Source: Sphingomonadales bacterium (lineage in GTDB: Bacteria; Pseudomonadota; Alphaproteobacteria; Sphingomonadales; Sphingomonadaceae). Taken from it: DNA of 64,000 nucleotides. This document shows positions 19,090 to 27,823 of the stretch, piece by piece. A program made the translations under genes and the position numbers. The stretch is from assembly GCA_027486415.1 (NCBI GenBank), contig JAIXPC010000008.1, forward strand, positions 327,404-391,403. Direction: 5' to 3'. Below the pieces are notes generated by a model. It ran no database searches and had not been told where the DNA came from. It was given only the letters and a program-made list of their open reading frames with translations. Every line of letters starts with the position of its first letter. Position 1 is the stretch's first letter.

Positions 19090-22064
19090 GCCCGGTCTCC
19101 GCGGTTGATCCATTCGGCCACGCGCGCCAAATGATCATAATCACCCCACGCCCACTGCGGTCGCAGCTTGGGCGGGAACGGATTTTCGGTCAGCAGATAG
19201 TGCCCGGCCAACGCGGCAGCCTTCTCCAACGCGAGCTCGATGTGATCGGCAGCCGTCACCTGCTTGCCAAGCGGGTTGCTGCGCTTGCCCGCCTCACGCC
19301 GCCCTCCCTTCAGCTGCCAATACTCGATGCCGCCGGGCAGGCCACCCGCAACCGGCTTGCCATCGCGGGTCAACGTGCCGGCCGCCGCCATCGCAAGGCC
19401 CAAGGCCAGCTGGTTGGCCTCCAGCGTCCGCACCCGCGTGCCACTGGGGGGCGGCCCCGTCTTGTAATCCACCACGCGCAGCCGGCCATCGTCGTGCCGA
19501 TCCAGCCGGTCGATACGGCCACGCAATTCCACGCCGCCGGGCAAGTCCATGCGCCCCTCGACCTCGGCAATCATCTGGCGCCATCCGTCGGCTTCGTCGT
19601 CCAGCACCTGCCCGCCGGCCCACAGCAGGGCGCGCTCGATCCGCGGCACCCATGCCGCCTCCAGCAATGGAAAATGCGACGTCGCCTGTTTCAGCACTTC
19701 TGCCATGATGCGTCGCAGCTGGCTTTCCGAACCATGGTTACCCTTCACCCAGGCTTCCAGCACGCTGTGGGCCAGTTCGCCGCGCATCGCCGGGGTGGGG
19801 TCCTGATCCAGCGGATCGAGCGGACGCAATTTCAGGATGTGGCGCGCATGGAAGGCAAAGGGGTCGCTGACCAGCGTATCGATTTCCGTGATGCTGATCC
19901 GCTTCGGTCGCAGGGCCAGCGGGGGATTGGGCTGCGGCTGGCTGGCGGCGCGTGGCAGGCCGTTGGCGGCATCGACGGCACGGGCAATGGCAATCAGATC
20001 GTCGCGACGCGGCAGCGGCGGAGCGCCGCCGCGTTCATACTGCGCGCACAGCCGCAGCCACAGCCGCGACGGCACCTGCGGGCCACCAGCATCGCGGCGG
20101 GCGCGGGTGATCAGCACCCGCCTTGCACTGGCCGCACGCAGGAAATCCTGCGCCGCCAGTCCCTGCGCCCGTGCCGTGCCGGGTAGGCCCAGCCTGGCGC
20201 GGATGGCGGGCGCCAGCCACGGATCGGGCGCCGGCCGGCCCGGCCAAGTGGCTTCGTTCAACCCGGCCAGCACCAGCACGTCGGCGCGGGTCAGCTGGGC
20301 CTCCACCGGGCCCAAGATGGCAAGGCGTGGGTGGCCCTGCCCCGGCACGCGCACACTGCGGCCATGCATCAGCGCGCCCAGCAGCGCCGGCGCTTCGTCA
20401 GGGCGCAGGTCGCCAAACAGTGCGCCGTGCTGCTCAACCTCCGCCACCAACGCCGCCAGCTGGCGACCTTCCGGGCCTGACCACGCCAGATCACCAGCCA
20501 GCGCAGTGGCGCTTTCGCGCAGCGCAGCCATGAGTTGCGGCAGGGTGACGGCGCGGGCGGCGCGCAGCGCCTCCAGCGGCTCCAGCGCGGCGGCCGCATC
20601 GGCCCACCAGCTCATCAGCGGACCGGGGTCGCGTTTTCTGTCGGCCAGCCAGCGATCGATCGCCTCGCCGGTCGCATCAAGCCCCGGTGGCGGGCGCACC
20701 CCGCGCAGGGCGATATCGGCCTGGCGCACGTGCGCCGCAAAGCCGGCATCCCCGCGCCGGACCAGATCATGTTTCAACACCGCGAGCAGCCGTGCTGGCG
20801 CGAAATCCTCCGCCATCGCCGTCACCAGCGCCAGCGCCAGGGCCCCTGGCGGCGTCAACGACAGCGGCGTTCCCGCCGACGAATCGACGGCGATGCCCCA
20901 GCGCCGACAGTGGGCCGCAACGCGGCGGGCCAGCACCGGATCCGGCGTGATCAGCGCGGCGCGAATGCCGGGCGTTTCCAGTGCCTCACGCAGCGCCAGC
21001 GCCACCACCTGCGCCTCTTCTGCTGCCGTGGCACATTCGGCCAGCGCCAGACCGTCGATAGCCCCGGTGGCCGGCATGGCCGAATTCGCATTGGCCGCTG
21101 CCGCCGGGGCGAGCGACGCCAAGAGCGCTTCTGCCCGTTCCGCCGGCCCATCCAGTTCACCACCGTCATGGGGCCAGCGCAGCACGTCGGCCCGTTCCAG
21201 CCCCAGCCCGGAAAGCAATGTCGCCAACGTCCATTGCGGGTGGCCCGGATCGCCGCCATCGGCCACCGCAACCCAGCGCGCCATGCCGGCATCCGACATA
21301 TCGTCGTCCAGCCCCGGCAGCACCACCAGTCCGCGTGGCAGATCAAGCACGGCGGCGAGCAAGCGCACCAGCGCCGGTGTGGGATTGGCGAGCCCTGCGG
21401 CCACAACCAGACCATCGGGCGGCTGCAACCGCCAGCGGGCGATGGTGGCATCGATCAGGGCGGCAAGACGTGTCGCGCCTTCGGTGCCGCCGTGGCCACC
21501 GCGCGCATCGGGCCACAGCACCAGGATCAGTTCCAGAAAGGCCAGCGTCTTCTGCCAGTGATCGGCCAGATCCTGATCATCGGCGGCAGCGCGCAATGCC
21601 TCGGGATCGATCTCTTCGGCCAGCAGCGCATCCAGCACCTCGCCCAGCGCATCGCCCAACCGCAACCGCTCGACTGCCGAACGGGCCTCGCCTGGCAGTC
21701 TTGCCGACAGCTGCGCCATTTCAAGACGCCGCACCAGCGCTGGCACCGCAGGGCTCACCAGCGCTTCACCGGCGGCCAGGCGATCAAAGCCGGCATCATC
21801 AATATCACCCACCGGCACCATGCGCGGCAGCAGCAGGCCACGCCCGTCGCCTGCGCCGGGCAGTTGGCGGACGAAGGCTTCGGTCAACGCCGTCACGGCC
21901 CGGCGGTTGGGCAGCAGCACCAGGCAGCGCGCCAGCGCCAGTGGATCACCGGCCGTTTGCGCCAACAGCCCTGCCGCCAGCGCATCTGCGAAGGCGACAT
22001 GGAGCGGGATGTTGAACAGGGCCGGCGCACGGCCGGAAACCAACGATTGTCGATCTTCAATCAC
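19086..22064 (-). CDS. addB: double-strand break repair protein AddB
   Basis: 992 residues. The N-terminal part resembles an inactive helicase (LARCLVLLPNRRAVTALTEAF). The C-terminus carries a second PD-(D/E)XK nuclease (LRGRIDRLDRHDDGRLRVVDYKTGPPP). It is the partner of AddA in the RecBCD-like AddAB complex. The best start is a GTG at 22064 with only a weak ribosome binding site; the first residues (NIPLHVAFADALAAGLL) fit the family. The adjacent addA is coupled to it by overlap. Confidence 0.93.
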   Translation of the reverse strand: MIEDRQSLVSGRAPALFNIPLHVAFADALAAGLLAQTAGDPLALARCLVLLPNRRAVTALTEAFVRQLPGAGDGRGLLLPRMVPVGDIDDAGFDRLAAGEALVSPAVPALVRRLEMAQLSARLPGEARSAVERLRLGDALGEVLDALLAEEIDPEALRAAADDQDLADHWQKTLAFLELILVLWPDARGGHGGTEGATRLAALIDATIARWRLQPPDGLVVAAGLANPTPALVRLLAAVLDLPRGLVVLPGLDDDMSDAGMARWVAVADGGDPGHPQWTLATLLSGLGLERADVLRWPHDGGELDGPAERAEALLASLAPAAAANANSAMPATGAIDGLALAECATAAEEAQVVALALREALETPGIRAALITPDPVLARRVAAHCRRWGIAVDSSAGTPLSLTPPGALALALVTAMAEDFAPARLLAVLKHDLVRRGDAGFAAHVRQADIALRGVRPPPGLDATGEAIDRWLADRKRDPGPLMSWWADAAAALEPLEALRAARAVTLPQLMAALRESATALAGDLAWSGPEGRQLAALVAEVEQHGALFGDLRPDEAPALLGALMHGRSVRVPGQGHPRLAILGPVEAQLTRADVLVLAGLNEATWPGRPAPDPWLAPAIRARLGLPGTARAQGLAAQDFLRAASARRVLITRARRDAGGPQVPSRLWLRLCAQYERGGAPPLPRRDDLIAIARAVDAANGLPRAASQPQPNPPLALRPKRISITEIDTLVSDPFAFHARHILKLRPLDPLDQDPTPAMRGELAHSVLEAWVKGNHGSESQLRRIMAEVLKQATSHFPLLEAAWVPRIERALLWAGGQVLDDEADGWRQMIAEVEGRMDLPGGVELRGRIDRLDRHDDGRLRVVDYKTGPPPSGTRVRTLEANQLALGLAMAAAGTLTRDGKPVAGGLPGGIEYWQLKGGRREAGKRSNPLGKQVTAADHIELALEKAAALAGHYLLTENPFPPKLRPQWAWGDYDHLARVAEWINRGDRA

Positions 22065-22186
22065 GTCGCCAGCATAAACGGCCCGGCAGCCTTCGCCAGC
22101 CCTGTTATGCTTTGCGAATATTGACCGTGATCTTTTCTGGTCGGGCGTGTCCCGTTCGCTGGATCAGCCTGAACTCGTGCCCCGGC

Positions 22187-22858
22187 TCAGGCCGCGTTGC
22201 GCTGGTAACGGGCACGCACCCGCGCCTCTGTCCGCAATGCATCGGCCGCCAGCGCCAGCATGGCCTGATATGTCTCTGCCGAGATGGCGAGGAAGCTGCG
22301 GCGACCATCGCGCTGGCACTGCCGACGCACGATCAATCCGGCCTTGGTCATGCCACTGATCCAGCGCAGCGCCGTGGTGCTGGGCACATCGGCGGCGATG
22401 CACAGGCTGGTGACCGAGGTTTCGCGCCGCCAATAATGGGCGATCGCCAGATCGAGCAGGATGTCCCATGCCGGCTCCCCCAACGACAGGCCGGCCAGAT
22501 GGCGACCACGCAGCCGGCGGATGCGGAACTGGCTTTCGATAAAGGCAATGCAGTCAGCTTCGGCTACGTCGCTTGGCGCCGGCTGTGGCTGGCCAATCAG
22601 TTTGTCGGCAAGAGCGGCAAGGCCCTGCGCCATATCCGCCACCTGCCGCGCAATTGCTGCGGCGGGATCGTTGTTCGCCGTCCCCGCCAGCGCCTGCAGC
22701 GCAGCAAAGTCGAGCTGCCCCAGATCGGTTCGAACCGCTGGCAAACCATGATCGTCTTGCCCGGAAAGTTGTGGAGGCTGGCGGTCGAGCGCCACAGCGG
22801 CAAGCGCAATGCCCGCCTCGGGCGGCCGCCCGTGCCCACCATTACCAACTTCAACCAT
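22187..22858 (-). CDS. winged-helix DNA-binding protein, MarR-like C-terminal domain
   Basis: 223 residues from the ATG at 22858; an in-frame TTG at 22897 would add 13 residues. Residues about 100-220 form a winged helix: RETSVTSLCIAADVPSTTALRWISGMTKAGLIVRR is the HTH, followed by a DGRRSFLAIS wing. The N-terminal 90 residues are alanine-rich and helical with no clear match. It lies just downstream of two related small proteins on the same strand, 43 bases after the second, so the three may form an operon. The gene is probably a transcription regulator; its targets are unknown. Confidence 0.65.
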   Translation of the reverse strand: MVEVGNGGHGRPPEAGIALAAVALDRQPPQLSGQDDHGLPAVRTDLGQLDFAALQALAGTANNDPAAAIARQVADMAQGLAALADKLIGQPQPAPSDVAEADCIAFIESQFRIRRLRGRHLAGLSLGEPAWDILLDLAIAHYWRRETSVTSLCIAADVPSTTALRWISGMTKAGLIVRRQCQRDGRRSFLAISAETYQAMLALAADALRTEARVRARYQRNAA

Positions 22859-22901
22859 TTTGTTCAGGCCCCCGATGTCAACATTAGAATTCAGCAACCG
22901 T

Positions 22902-23384
22902 TCAATGATCGGCCGACACTAAAGTTAACATCGTCTCCAAATTGGCGATGCATAGGGGCTGGTCCATTATGGACATTGATGACCGGGAAATAAGTTCATT
23001 AAGGTTAGCGTTTGGAGACCATGCGACCACCGGCCCGGTTTCCCCCGGATGTGAATTGGGCAGCATGGCGAGGCACAGACGGGCTGGCGGGCAAAACGCG
23101 GGGCCCGGCGAAAAACTGGCCACATCCCATCCCAGAAGCTCAGCAAGTATGATGATGGGTTCGGCCGTCTCGGGCGGCACGCCGAACAGTGCAAGGCGGC
23201 ACGGCAGCGCCGGCGCGATGCCTGGCCCGCTGAAGCGAGTGCTGGACTGGGGCGTGGAACCATCATGCCCGGGCGTCTTGCCATACCCGGTTGTCGTGGC
23301 GGCCCCTGCAAGAAGCGCTGGCCGGATCGTGACGCCGTCGTCCACCCGATCGCCCTGCCCTGCCAACTCCATGACCATCTTCAC
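22902..23384 (-). CDS. hypothetical protein, related to the gene immediately upstream
   Basis: 160 residues from a GTG at 23384, which has a strong GGGAGG ribosome binding site 8 bases before it. I do not recognise a known family. Residues about 62-90 (LALFGVPPETAEPIIILAEL then LGWDV) closely resemble LVGLPPDDTLHISLLAEI then LGWRV in the protein encoded at 23476-23970, so the two look like diverged tandem copies. The first 55 residues are polar and low in structure. No signal peptide or membrane segment is evident. It lies in a probable operon with a winged-helix regulator. Confidence 0.5.
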   Translation of the reverse strand: MKMVMELAGQGDRVDDGVTIRPALLAGAATTTGYGKTPGHDGSTPQSSTRFSGPGIAPALPCRLALFGVPPETAEPIIILAELLGWDVASFSPGPAFCPPARLCLAMLPNSHPGETGPVVAWSPNANLNELISRSSMSIMDQPLCIANLETMLTLVSADH

Positions 23385-23475
23385 CAGCCGTGCCTCCCGT
23401 TTGCCCAGGCGATCCGCGCCCGATCACTGGTAACGGCTGCGCGAGCGCCAGCTTTGGCGGCGGGCTGCGATATGC

Positions 23476-23970
23476 TTATGCTGCGAACACCAGCAAATCT
23501 TCCAGCACCTGCAGCGGCACGGGTGTCACGAGCCGGTCGAGGCCCATGGCGGCCAATCGGCGCTGAACATCATAATCATCACATGTGACGCGAATCACCA
23601 AGCCTTCCATTTGCAGCATCAGCCTGCCGCTTGGGGGCCGGGCCCGGATGACTTCCGGCGCAGCCGGCCGGTCCAGCACGGCTTGCGCGGTGCCAAGATC
23701 ATCCAGCATGACAGGGTCAACAGCAACGCGCATGCCAGCAGACCCACCTCGATCGGCAGGCGGATCGGAAACCAGCCATTCCGGATCGGCAATTGCCACG
23801 GCAGGCGCGGCGTGGAACTCAGCCGATGGCAAAAAATCGACCCGCCAGCCGAGAATTTCGGCAAGCAGACTGATGTGCAGTGTATCGTCCGGTGGCAGAC
23901 CCACCAGAGTGATGCACCAACGAGAGCGTGCGTTGACCCTCACCAACGCAGCTGGACCCGATATATCCAC
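23476..23970 (-). CDS. hypothetical protein, first of a related tandem pair
   Basis: 164 residues starting at GTG 23970, with GGGAA about 6 bases upstream. It starts with a beta-strand and a VGLPPDD turn followed by a helix LLAEILGWRV, then alternating strands and helices; this could be a small alpha/beta fold similar to receiver domains, but no catalytic or phosphoacceptor pattern is clear. The helix-strand core resembles the downstream protein (22902-23384). No signal peptide is visible. It would be the first gene of the three-gene run ending in the winged-helix regulator. Confidence 0.5.
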   Translation of the reverse strand: MDISGPAALVRVNARSRWCITLVGLPPDDTLHISLLAEILGWRVDFLPSAEFHAAPAVAIADPEWLVSDPPADRGGSAGMRVAVDPVMLDDLGTAQAVLDRPAAPEVIRARPPSGRLMLQMEGLVIRVTCDDYDVQRRLAAMGLDRLVTPVPLQVLEDLLVFAA

Positions 23971-24157
23971 GCTGGATTCCCAATCCCTTAATTCCGGTAA
24001 ATTGATTAACCTTCAGGTAACTCTGAGCAAGTGCTAGTACATCCATTTTGGATTGTATCTCAGCGAGCGCGGACCTTTCGCCTTCATCCTCGACAGCGCG
24101 GCGGCAATTTGCTTCCATGCCGTGTCTGCAAAAAGCGACACACACGGGGAGGACGAC

Positions 24158-24541
24158 ATGTTCAGCCATATCATGGTGGGTGCCAACGACACGGCCGCAT
24201 CAAAGACATTCTACGATGCCACGTTTGCCACGATGGGCATCGGGCCCGGTCATCAGGACGACAAGGGACGCGTATTCTGGATGACGCCCGGTGGCATCTT
24301 TGCCATCACGAAGCCGATTGACGGCAACCCGGCCTGCAATGGCAATGGCAGCACGATCGGCTTTGCCATGGCGAGCCCCGAAATGGCGGATGCCTGGCAC
24401 GCCGCCGGCGTCGCCAACGGTGGCACCACCTGCGAAGACCCGCCCGGCGTCCGTTCCGGCGCCACGGGCGCGATGTATCTGGCCTATCTTCGGGATCCGG
24501 CCGGCAACAAGCTGTGCGCCCTGCACCGGATGGCCAAGTGA
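24158..24541 (+). CDS. VOC-family protein (glyoxalase/bleomycin-resistance fold)
   Basis: 127 residues. The start FSHIMVGANDTAASKTFYDATFATMGI and the end YLRDPAGNKLCALHR are the usual beginning and end of a VOC domain. Members bind a metal and act on varied small molecules, so no reaction can be assigned. The ATG at 24158 has a GGGGAGG ribosome binding site. Longer readings upstream have no support. Its stop overlaps the next ATG (TGATG). Confidence 0.85.
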   Translation: MFSHIMVGANDTAASKTFYDATFATMGIGPGHQDDKGRVFWMTPGGIFAITKPIDGNPACNGNGSTIGFAMASPEMADAWHAAGVANGGTTCEDPPGVRSGATGAMYLAYLRDPAGNKLCALHRMAK

Positions 24542-25029
24542 TGCGCGGCCTTGCCCTTGTCGCCGCACTGGCACTCGCCACCCCGGCTGCCGCCCAATTG
24601 GTGCAGTTGAAACCCACGCTGACACTGGCTGCCGCGCGCATCGTCACCGATGCGGCCCAGGCCGAAGCCGACAAGCGCGGCCTGAAGGTGACCATCGTTG
24701 TTGTCGATCCCGCCGGCGTGCCGATCGCGCTGCGCCGCCTGGATGGCGCGCCCAGCGCCGGGCCCGACATTGCCATTGGCAAGGCCAGGACGGCCGCCAG
24801 CTTTGGCAGCCCGACCGCCGTTTACGAGCAGCGGCTGCAGAAGGAAGGCCAACTGCGCTATCTCACCTTCCCGGTGATGATGGTGGCATCCGAAGGCGGC
24901 GTGCCGATCAAGCTGGAAGGCAAGACGCTGGGCGCCGTCGGCGTGTCGGGTGGTACCAGCCAGGAAGACGGGTTGATTGCTGCGGCCGGCATCGCGGCCC
25001 TGGAAGCGGCTATTGCCAAGCCGAAGTAA
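24541..25029 (+). CDS. secreted GlcG/HbpS-family (DUF336-like) protein
   Basis: 162 residues. The N-terminus MRGLALVAALALATPAAAQ is a signal peptide, so it is probably periplasmic. The body has the GlcG/HbpS pattern: LTLAAARIVTDAAQAEADK, VDPAGVPIALRRLDGA, KARTAASF and GAVGVSGGTSQEDG. Some relatives bind haem, but the role here is not known. It is coupled to the VOC gene by a one-base overlap (TGATG). Confidence 0.85.
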   Translation: MRGLALVAALALATPAAAQLVQLKPTLTLAAARIVTDAAQAEADKRGLKVTIVVVDPAGVPIALRRLDGAPSAGPDIAIGKARTAASFGSPTAVYEQRLQKEGQLRYLTFPVMMVASEGGVPIKLEGKTLGAVGVSGGTSQEDGLIAAAGIAALEAAIAKPK

Positions 25030-25113
25030 GCGCGTGAGGAGATTCCGCCGGTCCGCCAGCAACCTCTTGCCGCTGGTGGGCCGGCCGGGCTATTGAGGCG
25101 CCGACCACAACCC

Positions 25114-25120
25114 GGGAGAG
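25114..25120 (+). promoter_or_regulatory. ribosome binding site pointing to an AUA start of infC
   Basis: GGGAGAG at 25114-25120 sits 6 bases before an in-frame ATA (25127-25129). The first in-frame ATG (25148) is 27 bases from this site, too far for normal initiation. In E. coli and other bacteria infC uses AUU or similar rare starts so that IF3 represses its own translation. Confidence 0.6.
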
Positions 25121-25126
25121 ACTGCC

Positions 25127-25672
25127 ATACCACCGCCTCCACGCCGCATGATGAACACGCCCGCGCCGCTCACTGGCCCGCGCTACGATGAATTCATCAA
25201 CGTCCCCAAGGTCCGCGTGATCGATCAGGACGGAGAAAATCTGGGTGTCCTCTACACCCGCGAAGCCATCGCCATCGCGCAGGAAGCCGGGCTGAACCTG
25301 GTGGAAGTTTCCCCGGGCGCCGACCCGCCGGTGTGCAAGATTCTCGATGTCGGCAAGTTCAAGTACGAGGCCCAGAAAAAGGCCGCTGCTGCTCGCAAGA
25401 ACCAGAAGACGCAGGAGATCAAGGAGATCAAGATGCGTCCCAACATCGACGAGCATGATTACCAGACCAAGATGAAGGCCATCAGCCGCTTCCTGGAAGA
25501 AGGCGACAAGGTCAAGCTGACGCTGCGCTTTCGTGGCCGCGAGCTGAGCCATGGCGAACTCGGCCTGAAGCTGCTGGAACGCGTGCGCGACGACACCGCC
25601 GAACTGGCCAAGGTCGAACAGCTGCCGCGTCTGGAAGGCCGCCAGATGCTGATGGTGATTGCACCCAAATAA
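25127..25672 (+). CDS. infC: translation initiation factor IF-3, probable AUA start
   Basis: About 181 residues from the ATA at 25127, or 174 from the ATG at 25148. The IF3 N-domain is clear ([43 protein letters not shown]), as is the linker and C-domain ([32 protein letters not shown] and the [10 protein letters not shown] end). IF3 keeps subunits apart and checks start codons. Starting at ATA adds a PPPPRR leader like the proline-rich starts of other alphaproteobacterial IF3s. A terminator follows. Confidence 0.95.
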   Translation: MPPPPRRMMNTPAPLTGPRYDEFINVPKVRVIDQDGENLGVLYTREAIAIAQEAGLNLVEVSPGADPPVCKILDVGKFKYEAQKKAAAARKNQKTQEIKEIKMRPNIDEHDYQTKMKAISRFLEEGDKVKLTLRFRGRELSHGELGLKLLERVRDDTAELAKVEQLPRLEGRQMLMVIAPK

Positions 25673-25692
25673 TCTTCTTTCGCGACATTGCG

Positions 25693-25720
25693 ACGCCGCC
25701 GGCTCATCCCGGCGGCGTTT
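25693..25720 (+). terminator. intrinsic terminator after infC
   Basis: A perfect 10-base-pair GC-rich stem (25693-25702 with 25709-25718) with loop CTCATC, followed by a short T tract, TTTGCGTTT. It lies 20 bases after the infC stop. Confidence 0.75.
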
Positions 25721-25753
25721 GCGTTTCCGGAACCGCGGCGCTAACCGGCGCTC

Positions 25754-26245
25754 ATGTCGTTCTTTGCGCCCGCCCTCGAAGGCAACAAAACCCAGCAATA
25801 TGTCCAATTTGGTCAGCAGCTCGCCGCGCTGATCGGGGATGAGCCCGACTTTATCGCCAATATGGCCAACATGTCGGCGCTGATTTTTCATCAACTGCCC
25901 GATCTCAACTGGGCCGGCTTTTACCTGATGAGGGATGGCGAACTGGTGCTGGGCCCCTTCCAGGGCAAGCCCGCCTGCATCCGCATCCCGCTGGGTCGCG
26001 GCGTCTGCGGCACGGCGGCAGCGATGCGGGAAACTCAGGTGGTACCCGACGTTCACGCCTTTCCGGGCCATATCGCCTGCGATGCCGAGAGCCGTTCCGA
26101 AATCGTTGTGCCGCTGATCAAGGATGGCGTGGTGATCGGCGTTCTTGATCTCGACAGCCCAAGGCCCGGCCGCTTCGATGAAGACGACCGGGCCGGGCTG
26201 GAATCCGCAGCGGGGCTCTTGCTGGGGGCCAGCAAACTCGACTGA
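25754..26245 (+). CDS. msrC: free methionine-(R)-sulfoxide reductase, GAF-domain type
   Basis: 163 residues forming a single GAF domain. The three conserved cysteines of this enzyme family are present: Cys75 in KPACIRI, Cys85 in GRGVCGTA and Cys109 in GHIACDAESRSEIVVP. It reduces free methionine-R-sulfoxide back to methionine with thioredoxin-type reductants. It has its own ATG 81 bases after infC, beyond that gene's terminator. Length and motifs match the E. coli enzyme well. Confidence 0.92.
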   Translation: MSFFAPALEGNKTQQYVQFGQQLAALIGDEPDFIANMANMSALIFHQLPDLNWAGFYLMRDGELVLGPFQGKPACIRIPLGRGVCGTAAAMRETQVVPDVHAFPGHIACDAESRSEIVVPLIKDGVVIGVLDLDSPRPGRFDEDDRAGLESAAGLLLGASKLD

Positions 26246-26265
26246 TCGGGCGCGCGCCCGATCAG
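26242..26265. terminator. perfect GC palindrome between convergent genes
   Basis: A 24-base perfect inverted repeat (arms CTGATCGGGCG and CGCCCGATCAG around a CG centre) begins within the msrC stop and ends next to the stop of the convergent M56 peptidase gene. It could end transcription in both directions, but there is no clear T run on either side. Confidence 0.45.
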
Positions 26266-26266
26266 A

Positions 26267-27823
26267 TCATTTGTCGAGGCGGACGATCACGTCGCGGCGA
26301 ATATCGGCCTGCGCCTGATCCAGGCCCTTCAGGGCGCGATCCCGTTCCGCAGCGGAAAGCCACTTGGCATCGTTGATGGCCTTGCGGGCGGTGGCCATCG
26401 CCTCGCGGATTTCCTTCTGGATGTCGCGGCCGCAGGTGGCGAGCAGCGCGAGGTCGGCATCAGCGGCAACGGGCGTGCCTTCCTTCTCGCAGCGGGCGCG
26501 CATCTCGGCCTTCACCTCGGTCATGCGGGCATCGGCCAGCTTGCGCATCTCGGCCGGATCGCCGGCACCGTGGCCACCCATCGCGCGGCGCACCATCACC
26601 ATCTTGCGGCCATCCGGCGTTTCGCTGACCTGCACGCCGTCCTTGCCCTCCAGCGGCGGCAGGTCGTGCAGCATCGGCAGGGCCCCGTGGGCGCCGCCGT
26701 GACCATCCATGACCATGACGCGCACCTCGCGCCGGTCGCCTTTCGCCGGCGTCTCGCCCTTCTCCCCCTTGTCGGCGCCGTCGCGCTTCAGGTGGAACAC
26801 CATCACCTTGGGCGGGGCAGGCGGTGCCGGGGCAGCGGCAGGCGCCGGCGGGGCCGGGGGCACGGGCGGCGCTGCGGGCGGGGCCGGCTGGGCCCCCGAT
26901 GCCGTGGCGATCAGGCCAGCCGCTGCCAGCGCCGCCACCGAAAGGCCGCCGGCGATGCGGCGCGTGGTGCCGAAATTGCGAAGCTTCATCATGGCAATCC
27001 GATCCTTCAACTGATGCTTGTGGTTCATGGCGCAGGCGGCGACCGGGGTGGCGACGCAAGCGGATTTCAATATGGCCTGGCCATAGGCGGCCCGGGTCTC
27101 GCCATCGCTGCCGGCCAACACGGTGGCATCGCAGGCCAGTTCCTGATCGGCCCGGAAGGCGCGCCAGGCGGCATGGGCGACCGGGTTCCACCAGTGCGCG
27201 GCCAGCACCAGCAGGCCAGCAAGATTGGCCGCCAGGTCGAACCGGTCGTGGTGGGCAGCCTCATGCTGCAGGGCCAGCTTGCGCTCGTCCGGGGCATAGC
27301 GTGCCATGAAATCGGCCGGCAGCAGGATGCGGCGACGCCAGATGCCGGCCGCCATCGGGCCCGGCACGTGGGGGGAAAGAAACACGTCGACCCCGGCGAT
27401 GGTAACGAGCCGTTTTCCCGTTGCCACGGCCCGGCCGACAAAGCGGGCGTGACGCGCCCATTGCACGGCGAGGAAAAGCGCAGCGCCGACCGCCCACAGC
27501 GACAAGAGGGTTGCCGGCCAGTCGATGCCCGGTTCGGGCACCATCGGCGCCAGTGGCATGAACTGCACCGCATCGACCGGGTTCATCACCGCGACCGCCG
27601 AGCGGTCGGGCGGTTCGACAGCCGCGACCGGTACATAGAGCGGCTGCCAGCCGGGAATGGCCGGCAGCACCATGCGCAAGGCGGGCAGCGCCCACAGGGC
27701 ATAGGCATAATGCGCGCCCCACAGCCGGGCCACCGGCCGGCGCACCGCCAGCACCAGCAGCATCAGCAGGGTGGTGGCGACCAGGGTTTCGGCCAGCCAG
27801 CCGGGCGACGGCAGCGCGCTCAT
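26267..27823 (-). CDS. M56-family (BlaR1/MecR1-like) membrane metallopeptidase sensor
   Basis: 518 residues. Several N-terminal membrane helices surround a gluzincin HEXXH-like site: LQHEAAHHDRFDLAANL, followed by an ELACDATVLA helix that supplies the third ligand. A membrane segment then leads to a proline- and alanine-rich linker (PPAPPAPAAAP) and a periplasmic region rich in Met, Asp and Gly. The penicillin-binding sensor domain of true BlaR1 is absent, so the signal is unknown. It overlaps the BlaI-type repressor gene (ATGA); the family mechanism is that it cuts that repressor. Confidence 0.85.
   Translation of the reverse strand: MSALPSPGWLAETLVATTLLMLLVLAVRRPVARLWGAHYAYALWALPALRMVLPAIPGWQPLYVPVAAVEPPDRSAVAVMNPVDAVQFMPLAPMVPEPGIDWPATLLSLWAVGAALFLAVQWARHARFVGRAVATGKRLVTIAGVDVFLSPHVPGPMAAGIWRRRILLPADFMARYAPDERKLALQHEAAHHDRFDLAANLAGLLVLAAHWWNPVAHAAWRAFRADQELACDATVLAGSDGETRAAYGQAILKSACVATPVAACAMNHKHQLKDRIAMMKLRNFGTTRRIAGGLSVAALAAAGLIATASGAQPAPPAAPPVPPAPPAPAAAPAPPAPPKVMVFHLKRDGADKGEKGETPAKGDRREVRVMVMDGHGGAHGALPMLHDLPPLEGKDGVQVSETPDGRKMVMVRRAMGGHGAGDPAEMRKLADARMTEVKAEMRARCEKEGTPVAADADLALLATCGRDIQKEIREAMATARKAINDAKWLSAAERDRALKGLDQAQADIRRDVIVRLDK

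Noticed and set aside
17278..19134. Long plus-strand frame within addA
   Set aside because: Antisense to the conserved helicase motifs of addA; composition is typical of a shadow frame.
22942..23433. Plus-strand frame opposite the tandem hypothetical gene
   Set aside because: The minus-strand frame has a better ribosome binding site and a related neighbour; this one has neither.
25010..26071. Long minus-strand frame across infC and msrC
   Set aside because: It overlaps two well-recognised genes and has the His- and Gln-rich composition of antisense frames.
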